Assembly (NCBI GenBank): GCA_029207755.1
Contig: JARCOQ010000006.1
Location: 66,500,093-66,564,092 of the forward strand
DNA length: 64,000 nt
Direction: 5' to 3'
Source: Chamaea fasciata
Lineage: Eukaryota > Chordata > Aves > Passeriformes > Sylviidae
A model generated the notes under the pieces. The model searched no databases, was not told where the DNA came from, and worked only from the letters and a program-made list of their open reading frames with translations. The translations under genes were made by a program, and so were the position numbers. Position 1 is the stretch's first letter. Every line of letters starts with the position of its first letter. This document shows, piece by piece, positions 1 through 12,537 of this stretch.

Positions 1-3000
1 TGGATAAGAATTATCCTGCCTTTAAAATTGTTTTAGGTTGACAGCTACAATCTATTATTTATTGCTTTCGTTAAATATTGAAAGTTTATTTTACTATTGT
101 AGTGAACAATTTGTTTAACATTCAATCTTATTTCCTCTGAGGGTAACATGCAGGAAAAAGCCACTGCAGGAAAAGTTCTCTGCAACCAGGCAGTGATCCT
201 ACACCTCTTAAATCCAAATTTTTCACTTAGATTATGAAAGAATAGTTTTATCCTTCCTAATATATGACTGTTTTTTTCTTTTATCTTGATCTTTCAGATG
301 CTCATTTTACCCAAAGTGAAGAACTGGTATCATCATACATGCACAAGTCCTTACAGAGATTTTATATACATATCCTGAATTTATAAGGTTGAATTTCAGT
401 GATATATGATTTTCTGTATCAAGTACAATTTAAAATTTTGTACTGAATCTTTAATAGTATCTGTTAGAATTAAAGGAATGTGCAGGATAAGCAAGCAGAG
501 AGTGATAGCAAGAAATTGGCATGGTGAGAGAATAGACTTATGAAAAGTTTGCAAGAAGCCTGAATAAGATGGATAAGTGACATTAAAATGACTTTTCCAT
601 AAATAGAAGATAAAGTATTGAGTTCATGTTCAAAGGGTTCATTTCGTGTTCATCTACATATGTTAATTTATATCCTTGGTGAGCAGGCTTAAATAATTGA
701 TTTCTGAAATTGCTAGGTAAGATGTGTAGAGTCTCAGTACTGAAATAACGCAACTGAACTGTTGTGTCATAAAAATTTGAAACATTTTTAAATGACTAAG
801 TGAGTCTTTTAAGTAGGTGCATTATAGTTTTAGGTGGCTCAAGGAACAGTACTGCTTAGGATTTTTTCCAATGAGTTCAATTGGATGCCGAGCAACTTAT
901 TAGCCCTTAAGTGAATTAGAATTCTGATATTTTTCATTTTGACTAAAGAAAAAAAAGAAATTATTTTTGTGGTGTGGAAGTTTCACACAGTACACAAATT
1001 TCAACTATGACATAGGTTTGCTGGGCTTTGGGAATGTTTTTAATTGAACTGTAACATTTTGCAGTGGGGTCCAGATCCTTCTCTGTGTTTGTAAAGCACC
1101 TAATAGAGCAGAGCTTCAATCTCTCATTAAGAACATGGGACGTTATCACAGAGGAAAAAAAAAAAATAAGCCAACCTCTGTAAACACAGTGGACACATCA
1201 GATACAAAATGGAGACATTGAATTTATTCCTAATTTTTCTCTATGTATTCTTATATTCTTTTATAATATCTTCCTGTTGCAATATCATGATTTGATTTTT
1301 CCTATCGTTGCGTGCAGCGCACAAAGGGAAGAAATCTTTTGGGAACTGACTATTTCTTCCTTCAAGGCTAATTAACGCCTCGAGATAAACAGGAATTAAT
1401 GAAGCTTAGAGGCACAGCACTGAAACACAATTGATTTAACATCTAAAGCTATGTCTCTATGATTCTCTTTCTGTAAATATTATGATCACATCCCTGCAGA
1501 CTTTGCCCATGGAAGGGGAATGAAGGAAATGCTCATGCTCAGTGTGTGTTCAGCTCATCTCTCTGCCCTGGCTTGTGTTTTACTCCTCCTGGCACTGCAG
1601 GTTAGTGCCAACTGCCTTGGGTTGAACCAGCTGCAGCCACATTCCCATCCTCCCTTCTATGGCACAGGCACCAGGAGGAGTTTCAGCACAGGCCATGTAT
1701 TTTGCCATCAGCAGCATAAAATCCACTCTTCTGTCTCAATATTCCTCTCTCCTCCTTGCCGAACAGCAGCTGTGTCACTCGGTGGGCTCTTGTGTTTTCC
1801 TCCAACATCTGAAATGCAGGGGTTTTTTTTAATTTTTAACCCTCTTTGCCATGGGGAGCTGGAAACTGATGCTGCTCAGTCTCTTCCTAAAGAGCTGTTG
1901 AACATTTCCCTTTTGGACTCAATCGGGAAGTTGCAGTTTTCCCTTTGAAGTAAAAATGCTCTGAAGGGAACAATCCCGCATCTGCAGGGGCAGGATATAT
2001 GCCTCAATGCAGGTATTTTCCTACTTTGACTTCTGAGGTTCTCATTCTCCTTTGCTAAGGCATTTTAATCTCAACTCTCTTCTAAATGAGGGATTCATGA
2101 ATATGAGAACTTAAAAGAGTAGACATGGGCAAGATTTGGAAAACCCGTATCTGTTGTTGACATCTAGATTTGATACAATGAAGAAATTATTTCCTTTTTT
2201 TGTTTGTTTTCAAATAAATAGCTGATTTATCTAGAACTTTGGTCCAAAAAGCAGTGCTAAAGGAGCATATTTGGAGCATGCACTGATTTTTGTAAGAGTA
2301 GGCAGAACTTGAGAGAGGAAATACAAATTTAGAAATGAAAAATTGGCTCTGTTAATTTGTATTGCAAAACAAATTATTGGTTCATTGTCTTTGATTTGTC
2401 TATATATCAGTGTGTTGAAAAAGTAGTAGCTAAATATATCAGGTAGAGTCTGAGAGAGCAAGAGCTGCACACACTCAACAAGAGCATGTGAGTGTGGATT
2501 AGCTGCTGAATGGACAGAATTTTTAGAAGACAGAGACTAATCTGGGAGGGTATAATCTTAGCCCATCCAGCTGGGAGGTGTAGCATTAAGTGACTGAGAG
2601 CAGAGATGCAATCTTTGGGTAAACCTCTGCTGTGCTGCCATAGGAAAAGGCACTTACCAGAACAGTTGTGAATAATTATAAAAATAATAAGCGACCTGAA
2701 TAATAATTAATCCAACAAAAAGGATATATTTTGTTCAAAAAGATTGTAATTTCCAGAAACCGTTTGGCGTAGCTGGTTTCTGATTTTAGTTCCTCCATTT
2801 CTTTCTGTCATTTTTCCACTCTACCAGTGAAGAAAGGAAAAGCAAGCTAAAGACAATGAGATCTGAAAAAAAACCCAACCCAAACCAAATAAAAATATTT
2901 AAAACAACTTCTCTCTTAAAAATATTTGTTTCTGAAATAAGATGAAACATCTGAAAATGCTTCAACAGCCTATATGGGATGATGCTATCTGGGTAATATA

Positions 3001-6000
3001 CTTACCTTGACTGTTGCTGATGCAGTCTTCATTCACATAAAGATACAGTTGGTTCTAGAGATCTGACTAGCTAAATTAGGTTTGAACTAAATAATGGCAC
3101 AAGGCCAACTCTTGCTGTGATAACTTTAGCGCTAGTTTTAGAAGTAATGTGCTTCAGGAGATGTGGAACAATTAAGGAAAAGAGAACTTGTAATAAAGGC
3201 ACTATGGAGCCCTTACAAGAGTGGGACTGAGCAGGAAAGAAGGAACAGTTTTGGAAGAGTTAGAAGCAGAGAATAGAAAGGGAGCATCAAGAAAGATTAG
3301 ATGTTAACTGGTGTTCAGCAAAAAAAAAATTAATTCTCTGAATTAGTAAAAATGGGCCTGTATCTATATTAGGATGACGCCAAGAGAGAAGCTTGGTATA
3401 ATTCAGTTTGTTTTAATTAATGATCAAAATGCATCATAAGCTTTAAACTTTAGAGTCCTAGAGGTAGTAAAAATTGGGAGGTTTTTTGCCTGTGTGGATG
3501 TTTTGTAGGTTAATTTTTCCCCTCTATCTGTGTGTGTGGTTTTGGTGTGTTTTAGCCCTGGCAATTTTCTGTCACAGCATAAAGAGGAGAGTGTGCTCAG
3601 AGGAACCTTTGATGCTATGGCTGTTTGAGTCCATATGATGGTACCAGAACTATCCAGTTATGCTTTCCAACAGTTCTGGAAACGGAAGGCAAATGTTTCA
3701 TAATCCATTTACCCACAGAACAGGACTGTGGCTGATGGAAAAAGAAGCTGGAACTAAGAGTCAGTAGTTTGCCTGGCCTCTCCTGTATTCTTTTGCCACA
3801 GGGAGGCTCCCTTTGCTTCAGGTTGTGCCTTCTCCTCTCCAAAATATTTAACAGCATGGTCCTTTGGTGTTTAAAAGCCATCGAGTTTGTGTCTTCATCA
3901 GTCATAGGGACATACAATTTGCAATGAGAGACTGAATTAAAATGCTGATATCCTTATGGAAATACTTTTCTTTCAGTATCTCTGAAATCAGCAGTCCCAC
4001 TCCCTCCAAAAAAACCCCAAAAACTCCAGCACTGCCCCCAAGAAAAAATGCCTGCCATCATGAAGGGAAAAGTCTGTGTATGCTGGATGAAAATCACAGT
4101 TGATTACTTAGACTAAAATTTAACATCTATATGCAAATAAAAAAATTACTCAAGTACATAAAATGGGTTTATTTCAGTAGTTTTGGTGTTTATATTCTAG
4201 GTTATGAATATATTCAGAAGTATTAAGACAATCTTTAAAATATCTTTATCTTTTTTTTTTTTTAATTGAAAACTAAAGTTAATTTTAGGGAACTTATTTG
4301 TAGTTTGAAATATTGATAGTTGTCAGAGACTTACTTAAGTTTCCTTTTTTTTTCTCATAACTCTTTCTTTTTCAAAGGTATTGTGAGAAAATATTCAAAT
4401 GTCTGTCTCCTAATCCATGTATCCTAATGCATTAGAAATTATGCAGTTCAATTTACAGCTGGTGTAATACTTATATGTGCTAGGAGGTTGTTCTAGAGGC
4501 AATTTCATCAGCTATTGTTCTGTCTTTTGCATTGCTTTAATAAAAAAATAGGCTAAGATTCATTATTATGTTAGCTCTTTATTGTTGCATTTTGAATTCT
4601 GTTCTTTTTCCTCTCCTGAGGAAAAACCCCGTAATTTTGGTTGCAAAGCTCTGTGAGGAGATTGAAGTACTGCATTCTGATGGGAAACTGTAGGGCCCTT
4701 ACATTATATTATATTTAAAAATGAAGGTGATATTCTTCAAGTAGTATCACTACTATGCTTTCAAAATCCAGTGCGCAAAGCTATCACAGAAGTCACTGCA
4801 GGGCTGGAGTATGGAAGCAGGAGCATGGATGGGAAACATCCTTGTCAGTTTTGGGGTTATTTTAGCACGAGCAAAATTGTGGGCAACCTCATGATATGTG
4901 AAGGATGAGAAAAATCGTTGTTTTGCTCTAACACCATTATGTTGCAGTGACAGTTGAAGAAAATGTTAATTCTATGAGGGTGGGAAATAAAGTGTCTGGA
5001 AAATAAGCTATAAAGTGTCAACACAGAACTGAGGTTGATGTTGTCTTTTTAAGATCAGCCCTGTGAGATCCGTTGCTTATTTTTTCTTTCATTGACATCT
5101 TAATTGGAAAAATGGATGGTTTCAAAGTCATGAAATACTTATGGTGTGTATAAAAGGAATCATAATCATACCCAGCTGAAACTTCCCAGCAGAAAGCTTT
5201 CCTCCTCCCTCATTTTCCTAGAATATAGTGGAATTTTCACTAACAAAACTGTTTAACTTGGTGCTTCTGGAGCCCTGAAAGTTTGGCTCATTTTTAGAGG
5301 GTGTAATTAATAAGTTTTAGTACATCCTTGTAATTTCTGCCTTTCAGCACCAGGTCCCTGAAAAACACTAACAAATGAAATCATATGTGGCTGGACCAAA
5401 GATGAATATTTTCAAATTAAAAATGCAAAAGTGAATTTTCATGTTTGGAACCACAGCAGTCTCCACTCAGGCAACTGTGGCTCTGGTTTTCAATGACAGG
5501 GATTCACAGTCAGTGGGAGCTGTAGGTAAGTCAGCTTTCCAGATCCCACTGAGTGGATATTCAGGAGATGTTAGTATTCACAATTGGGACCAGATTTTCG
5601 GAACAACTCAGCTCTTGTTTAGGTGTCTGTATATATTGCTGGGTTTCCAAGAGCTTAGTGTGTTGAAGGTGGTGAGAGCTTCCAGCTGTTGATCATGTCT
5701 GGAAATCTGACCTTTATTTCAGTGTCTAAATGTGTTCCGTTTGCTTCAAAAAGTCTGGTTTCATGCATCTATATATGGATGATATTACAGATCATATTTT
5801 TTAAAAATGGCTCTCTCTTTTCCTGAAGAGTTATTAAAAAATTAAGTTCTCGAAATAAAAATAGAATTTGGACCTTCTAGTGCCATATTCTAACTGTGAT
5901 AACACACTTTCCACAAAGAGCCAAAATCAGAGCCAAAATCATGCAGCATAAGGTCCTACACTTGGAAGAGTTGCAAGGCCATGACTGAACCTCTGGAGGT

Positions 6001-7740
6001 TTTTCCAAGTCTCCTGGAGACATCTTACCTGAGGGAAGCAAGCTTTTTGTTGTCACAGCGACACTGAATCGGAAAGAGAGGATCAAAACTCAGATTGTAA
6101 TGGAATACACCCACTGGAGACTACCCAGGAGTAGTTCATAAAGATGTGGTCTACAAAACAGAGCACAGTGGGGTTGCATTGTGAGGCAGATGTGTTTACA
6201 GAACAGGTGAAGTTTGACATCAGGTTGCAGCCCTATGAAATTCCCTGAATATCTATAGTTTAACTGAATACCCCAGACTGTTCTTTTGCAGAAATGAAAC
6301 CAGTAAAATAGCTTGTGTTTGATTTGACACCACCCTCCCATTTTTATTTTTGTTAATTTTCATCATTCTTTAAGTTTTTTCCCCTACATGTCTAATGTTT
6401 TCTATCCCCCTTGCTTTATTTAATTTCTTTAATTGCATCATTTCCTTCTTGCTTTAAAACAAAATACAAAGCTGATTTTCTTTTCAGGAAAAACAAACAG
6501 ATTTAGTTAGAAAGAAAGTCCTAGAATTCAGTGCTCATTATTGTTCAGATGGAAGAGACCTATTTTCAGGAGAACTTACACTGTTGGAGCCTGACTTTAC
6601 AAAGCTGCAGTTCCCAGGCAAGCCCCATACTAAGTTCAGCATTGCCATGATTTAGAGTAGATTACTATTTATCCTTTACCAATATACAGTGACATGTAAG
6701 GATGGAAGAGAATGTCAAGCATAAAATGAGACAGTCTTATTATGTGATTGTAAGAAATGTCTGCAGCAGATCAAAATATTGAAGATTGGAAAAAGGGGAG
6801 GAGGAACAAATGAAGTTCTGTGCTAAATTCTGCGGACAAAGGCAACAAAATGAGTGAAATAATGTGTGACAATGTTTAATCCCACCGTCTACTTCAGTCA
6901 TCTCTCTAGTTTCCTTCCTAGGCTCCAGCCGGGAGAATTCTCCTGAGACCAACTCCTCAGGGCTGTATTCCCCAAGACTGCTTTTGGATTCTTGGTTAAG
7001 AGGTGTCCTATAGTTTCTGAAATTATGCAGTAATTGCTTTTCCTTTGCTGTTGGACTTGGATGAGATGGGAGCAAGTAAAGGGGTGAACCAGATGTTTCA
7101 ATATCTCCCTACTGATGTGTTTGCACTTCTGCATTTGTAGGTTGGTCTTTGTAGGCCAGCCTCTTGACTGAGTCAATGGTTTTTGTTGATTCTCTGTAAC
7201 AAAGTTGATTTTTCACTACTAAAGCATCCAGGAACAAATAAGAGCGATGAAAGGCTTAGCAAAAAACCCTCCAACAACTTCTACAACACCCTTGTTCAGT
7301 GATTTTCAGGTCAACAGTCACAGATATCACGAGTGACCATCTGGGACTTGGCCATAGCTGCTTGTATATAACATCTGTATCGTGTACAGAGATGTCAATT
7401 GGCTCAGCTATGGTCCATTTTCAATGCTCCTGCCTCTATCTGCACATCTGCCCTTGAGAAAATGCTTCTGGGTTCTCTACTACTGTATTTATTTGCCTTA
7501 CTCTAGATTAAGTATCATCTATTGTTTCCAGCTCTTATTTTAAAATTTTTCAGACTGACTCTGTCTTTGATTTCCTTCCAGAATACTTATTTGATTTCTT
7601 TCCCAGGTCACATGTGCAAATGAATCACACCAAGTTCAGATATCTATTTCGGTCATTTATTGTTGGATGATGTTCTAGAAGCCTCTGTTCTTTGATCATG
7701 TCCAAAAAATGTGAAGGAATAATTTATTGGTTGTAGTTGC
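1..7740. other. gene-free unique AT-rich sequence
   Basis: I see no supported gene here. Open frames are short and lack codon bias or recognisable domains. The longest, at 1520-1948 on the plus strand (142 codons), begins with a hydrophobic signal-peptide-like stretch but has no recognisable mature domain and is probably chance. A short A run sits near 1155-1166. The stretch 1300-1460 is complex, has a small CpG cluster and a TAATTA homeodomain-type core, and might be conserved noncoding DNA. Nothing else is supportable. Confidence 0.6.
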
Positions 7741-7750
7741 AGGTCCTCAA

Positions 7751-7799
7751 TTTTTTTTTCACAAGTATGGCTTTTTTTTTTTTTTTTTTTCACATGTAT
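7751..7799. repeat. poly-T tract with duplicated flank
   Basis: A run of nine T followed by CACAAGTATGG is followed at once by a run of 19 T (7772-7790) and then CACATGTATT. The two halves look like an imperfect direct duplication of a T-tract plus its CACA(A/T)GTAT flank. Replication slippage is the simplest explanation. Confidence 0.7.
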
Positions 7800-8957
7800 T
7801 ATCTATTTCAGTGTGTGATATGAATACAGAGCTCTGATTGGCATGGATGTTGAAGGCTGGAATGCTCTGGATGGTTGCTTAGTGTTCAGTGTTACCATTC
7901 CAGTTTGTTTCATATTTTACAGATGAAGTTAAGACAGTTATACTGAAGTGTTTTAACACTGACTCAGGAGACTTGTATCTCAGTTAGAACAGCTACAAGT
8001 TGTAATATTAAACGAGAAGAATGCACTGTTACTATGATGTGGGGAATACTTTAAAAAAAAAAATCTGTGCCTGCTATAGTATTTTCCTTCCTGTACTATT
8101 TAACTGGAAAAATTAGTCTGTTCTGCAACTTCAATAAAAAAGTTGCCCTGGAATAAGTACCCTCCCCCCCCCAACATTTCCATTGTGTTTTGGGTAGAGT
8201 AAGCAACAAGTTTTACAGCTAGTAAAATATTTGTAAATTTTCAAGCAGGGCTGGCTGAAGTGTTTTTATTTGGTAATGCGACAGCATATCTGCTTTATCT
8301 TATCATCAGGGTAAATTCTTACCAATTAGCTGTTATAGTCTCCTATATTATTGCCCAAACAGCGTGTGGTCCTAAATCAGAAAGAGGTGCAAGACAAATC
8401 TTGCTGTGTGGGTTATCTATTATTTTTTTTTTGTTTGTTGTAAATGTTATCAAACTATTTTTTTCATAACTCTCCCTAATATTTGCTTAGTTTTGCAAAC
8501 TGTGGACATGTGCCAAAATTAATTCTGCTGTCATTCTTCAGTGGTGTTGGTGGTGTTCTCCACAATGGAAAAAACCAGTTTTTCAGGAACTCTGACAAAG
8601 TTTGCTTTTTCTTGTTTTTATTTTTTAAGCCTTTTTCTGCAACATCAGGTTTTAAAGCAGAAATGGGTGGCTCATTCATGTATCAATTACATTTTACCCT
8701 CTATAAGTAAGTGTATGGTTGGAGAGTCGGATGGCAGTAATTTACCAAAAGTCATTTACAGAAACTAATGTGAAAACTGTTTTTTCAGCTAGCAGAGAAT
8801 GTTATCTGGAGCTGAGCTTATTTTAATGATTATATTGTGGAAGAAACTGCTTTTATGCATTTCTTGTGAAATACACTGGGATCCACTTTAGCTTTTGATT
8901 GAGCAATAAAAGAATACCAGCAAAAGCAGTGGCTCATCACCAACAGTCACACATGCT
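7800..8957. other. gene-free unique sequence
   Basis: No gene is supported. A nine-C run lies near 8164-8172. Around 7913-7990 there is faint similarity to the antisense MIR core (a TTTTACAGATGA-like stretch), too weak to call. The stretch 8260-8430 is complex, repeat-free AT-rich sequence that could be conserved noncoding DNA. Overlapping short open frames in 8476-8768 lie on both strands in T-rich sequence and look like chance. Confidence 0.5.
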
Positions 8958-9404
8958 TTGTCCATGTCCATGAGAAAAGAGATGTTAAATAATTGCTGGA
9001 AAATATTTTGGTTTGAGCCAGATGTACTTCAGGCACTCTCACTTTTATTTGCAACGGAAAGGCTGTACCAGAAAACCCAGGATTCAACAGGCACAAATAC
9101 CAACCTCACAACTGTCCCTGTCGTCACCTCAGTTGTCACTGTAGCCCGTTTTGTCTTTGGTGGATTGAGAGAGGTGAGAAAAGCAGCGACATGGGAGCAG
9201 CATGGGGAATTGCTCCATGGAGAAGGTGACCTGGGTGAGAGTGCGGGTGAAAGAGTTGGCGTTGAGGTGGCCAGGGCTCTGCAGGGCGTTATCCGCGGCT
9301 TTTGTCGGCACAAATGGTGGCTTTGGATGTTCTCAAGGGACATGAATAGCCTTGTACAGGGCTTGGTAAGGGAACCACAGAGAGCAGGGAGGGAATCAAA
9401 TTGA
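8958..9404 (+). pseudogene. unidentified CpG-rich ORF island, possible pseudogene or exon
   Basis: A plus-strand frame stays open for 148 codons. In its second half (about 9140-9400) many codons begin with G, a pattern sometimes seen in real coding DNA. The antiparallel minus frame at 9129-9311 ends at a TGA (9129-9131), and 44 of its 60 codons end in G or C, far above the AT-rich surroundings. The two signals are the same periodicity read on opposite strands, so orientation is uncertain. On the minus strand an in-frame TGA lies about 8 codons upstream of 9311, a pyrimidine-rich stretch ending in AG lies near 9365-9400, and an AATAAA lies at 9044-9049, about 80 nt past the stop. Nine CpGs fall within roughly 190 bp (9122-9306). 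I recognise no family in any frame. It could be a decayed retrocopy, a terminal exon or a chance GC-rich patch. Confidence 0.3.
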
Positions 9405-10708
9405 GTGAAATAATCTCAGTGACTGCTGTGAACTCCTAATAGGGATATAAACAAGAAACAGTTCGTGTGAGCTGTCATGTGGAGGTGGAAATGTCTTATC
9501 TCTACATGCTAGCAATGGCTGGGGCATTTAGTGTTTAAGATGAAACAACTCCTGATGATTTACATGGTCAGAAAACTGAGCTCATTTTATTTCTTCCTCT
9601 TACTTTTGTTTTTCTTTGTATTTTGGTATTTGATTGTTGTTTTATTTATTTATTTTTAACAGGGAAATGTGTAGTGATTCACATCTGACTTCACATAAAG
9701 GTGTTTTAAACAGCCTCCAAAATTTGTAATGTTATGACTTCATTCAGACAGAAATGAAGCTCTTGGTGAAATGGCCTGGGGTATTTTCATTGCCATAATG
9801 ATGTGAGGAGTATGGGAGGAATATACTCAGGGCTTCCAAATAATTATTTGTATTTTTTTCCAGCTTTCCTGCTGTTCCTCATCTCCTCCCTCTACCTCCC
9901 CCAGTGATGCCACTGCAATTGTAGTGGGTTCTTTGTTTATAATAAAAATAGTGCAAAGAAATCCTTGATCTTTGCATTCCAAGAATGTCAGTCCAGCTTC
10001 CTGAGGTTATTTCTCAATCCTTGCAAATATTTTTCTAGGAGGTTTTTGAGCAGTTCAGTCCACTCAAGGATCTGAGGAGAGCTTGATAGTACTGCATGCA
10101 GAAATCTAGGGAAACTTAAAAGCGTTAAAAATGGGAAAAATATGAAGGATGTTTTCTGACTAAGGATATAGGCAATTATGTATATGCGTACACAAATTAG
10201 GTATATTTAAAGCTGTAAGATTCATTCATGGCTTCGAAGTATGCTTATTTTTCATGTCCCCTAACATGTTAAATAAGAAATAGTGAGGTAGCATTGGCAA
10301 ACAGAAAGCGCTTTGTCATGCCTTGGTTTTTTTAAAGCTTTGTGTTATCATTTTTGGCACATGGTAATACTCTGCAGTTGGAGGTTTTTAAAAGTGAGAA
10401 CATATTTTTAATAATTTTTCCGGTGTCCTAAACATAGAATTTTGCCTTCTGCCACCACCTGTCAAAAGTTAGTTCTCTGCAGGTCTTGGATGAGCTGCAA
10501 TGGAGAAAAGTGAGTCTGAACTTCCGTGGATAAGGGAAGAAATCTGGATCCCACTGCTATGTCTATTGCCCACTTCCAGTTTTGCTCTTCCATTGCTTCA
10601 GTATTTAAATACAGTGAGTCCATTATTGCAGGAAGGGTTTCCAGGACCGTGTGGTCCAAATGGAAATTCAAAGGTGTGGTGCAAGGAGATAGTGTATGCC
10701 TTTTATTA

Positions 10709-10751
10709 GGAGGTTTTTAGCAATGTAAGGGAGGTTTTTAGCAATGGAAGG
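10709..10751. repeat. 21-bp tandem duplication
   Basis: Two adjacent, nearly perfect copies of a 21-bp unit beginning GGAGGTTTTTAGCAATG differ at one late position. This is a short local tandem duplication with no evident function. Confidence 0.85.
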
Positions 10752-11799
10752 ATTTATTTTTTTGCCTCCCCTAATTTTATGACTAGGTGAAAAAAACAGG
10801 AAAAATAATTTCATAATTTTTTTTTTCCTCTGGGAAAGAGAAAAAAGATACATACTTTGAAATGAAATAAGTAGTTGTCTTAAGATGATTGTTTTGGCTT
10901 GGAGAGTTTCTTACGTAAAACGTGTTCTTGGCCACATTTTTTAAGGAAATATTGGATATAAATTAATGTTTCATTTTAGAAACATGAAAACGGAAGGGTT
11001 TGGGCTTTTAATTCACAGTTTTTCAGCTCTGAGGCCATTATCTTGCTTCAGCTTGTATTTGTGAAATTGCCCTCAACTCCAATGAGTATTGTGGCGTGGT
11101 CTGTGCTTGCTTGCCCAGCCTGAGTGGATCTGTGGCCTGCATGTCACCCCTTATGTCAGACAATAGTCACTTGTCACAGCTGGGCTACCAGTGGTGGCAG
11201 GGCTGGGGTGGAAATGGATGGGTCCTGGATGGGTGGCCATGGCCTCTCTGTCCTGGGAGTGAGAGCTGACAAAGAACAGAACAGGCTGTGCCTTCTCTGA
11301 CATAGTGTGAATCATTTCTTATGGCTTCTGTGAATGTTTACCTGTGTTGTTCCTTGGGGAATTGCTCCCGTGGCTCTTGGTTTTGTTTTAATCTTAACCT
11401 TTTCCTGCTCTTTCCTGCTGTAGGGATGAGCTTCTGCTTCTCTAGTTGGGTGTGTCACTGCGCTGGTACTTAGAATGCCCTTTTCCTGAATCAAAATCCT
11501 GCTTTAGGCTGGCACTTTTCTAAGATATTTAGAACTAGGTATTTCTAACTAAACACCTACGTTCTTGAAGTTTTTATTATCTTTCAGTGCAGGGTGGCCT
11601 TCTGCTGTTCATTCTGCACTCTTTAAATTTAGGAACAAATACTCTCTTTTCCTCACGTAAGATTTATTTTAATTTCCACTGAAACAAAATTTTCCTTATT
11701 CCATGTTGGAGATTTTACTTTTCCAGGGAGGAAACTAGCACCATTTCTCTTACATACAGCTCTCTTAAAAGGTAAGCTTGTTCGTTCCTGTCAGCCTGT

Positions 11800-12160
11800 T
11801 CTGAATTTTACATGTAAGACACGTCAGCTGGCGATAGGTAAATGTTAATTATAGAGAAGCGAATAAAAGACTGGGATAAGTTTCAGCTTCCTCTTTCATC
11901 TGCGTGAAATGATTGAGGATCACTTCACATTAAAGAGGAGAGATGTTATTTTAAAAATGTGAATTGCAGCCTTCATCTCACATGGATCACTTCCCACTGA
12001 GAGGAAGTGGCAGCAGCCACTTTGTAATGAAGACAAGAGTTGGCCAGGGCCAATTATTCATTGTGTAATTTTGAAAGGAAGAAGAATGTTTTTACATTAG
12101 CGGTTACATTGTGCAGCAACACTGAAAGGAGTTGCAAACTGTGGTGCCTGCAGAGGGATG
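11800..12160. promoter_or_regulatory. candidate conserved noncoding block
   Basis: This block has high sequence complexity, no simple repeats, no long open frame and several homeodomain-type AT cores (TTAATTA, CAATTATTCATT). It contains two competing short inverted repeats that share one arm: CACTTCC (11989-11995) with GGAAGTG (12003-12009), and AGTGGC (12006-12011) with GCCACT (12016-12021). The appearance fits vertebrate conserved noncoding elements, but that is inferred from composition only; no alignment was possible. Confidence 0.25.
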
Positions 12161-12491
12161 TTGTTGTATGATTGTTATAATGTCACAGAAAGTATACTGA
12201 AATCTGTAAGATGCTGTGTCCATGATCCTTGCCTAAAAGATCATATGGCCTCCTTTTTAGTCCATGAGATTTTAGCACTAACTATTTATTCTGTCTTCCT
12301 CTATTGGGCTGTGTTACTTCCTAATAGCCTTGTGTCAGGGTGTTAAATTCCCTGGAATTAACTGATAAACCTAGGAAGAGCTCATTGCCATTATTTTGCA
12401 TACCACCATTGGCTGTCCCATGATATTGACTGATTTAATTTCAGATGTTTAAAATAAATAATTTGAAATCTCCTTTATTTTACTTTTAGAC

Positions 12492-12493
<2 letters not shown>

Positions 12494-12534
<41 letters not shown>
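12494..12534. repeat. 41-T homopolymer
   Basis: This is an uninterrupted run of 41 T, the longest homopolymer in the window. It could be the poly-A tail of a minus-strand retroposed transcript. However, the sequence to its right shows no AATAAA close to the tail and no recognisable SINE or gene body, and no target duplication is obvious. The length may also be inflated by assembly or sequencing error. Confidence 0.9.

Positions 12535-12537
<3 letters not shown>

Larger units (their letters stand above)
9405..12493. other. gene-free sequence with a 21-bp tandem repeat and candidate conserved block
   Basis: No gene is supported. T-rich TTTA repeats occur near 9640-9660. A 21-bp unit is duplicated at 10709-10751. 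The stretch 11090-11320 is GC-richer but without coding signal. The stretch 11800-12160 is complex, repeat-free and enhancer-like. Confidence 0.55.

Noticed and set aside
282..330. Acceptor-like pyrimidine tract ending in TTTCAG followed by ATG
   Set aside because: The following frame ends within about 26 codons and the possible donor is weak.
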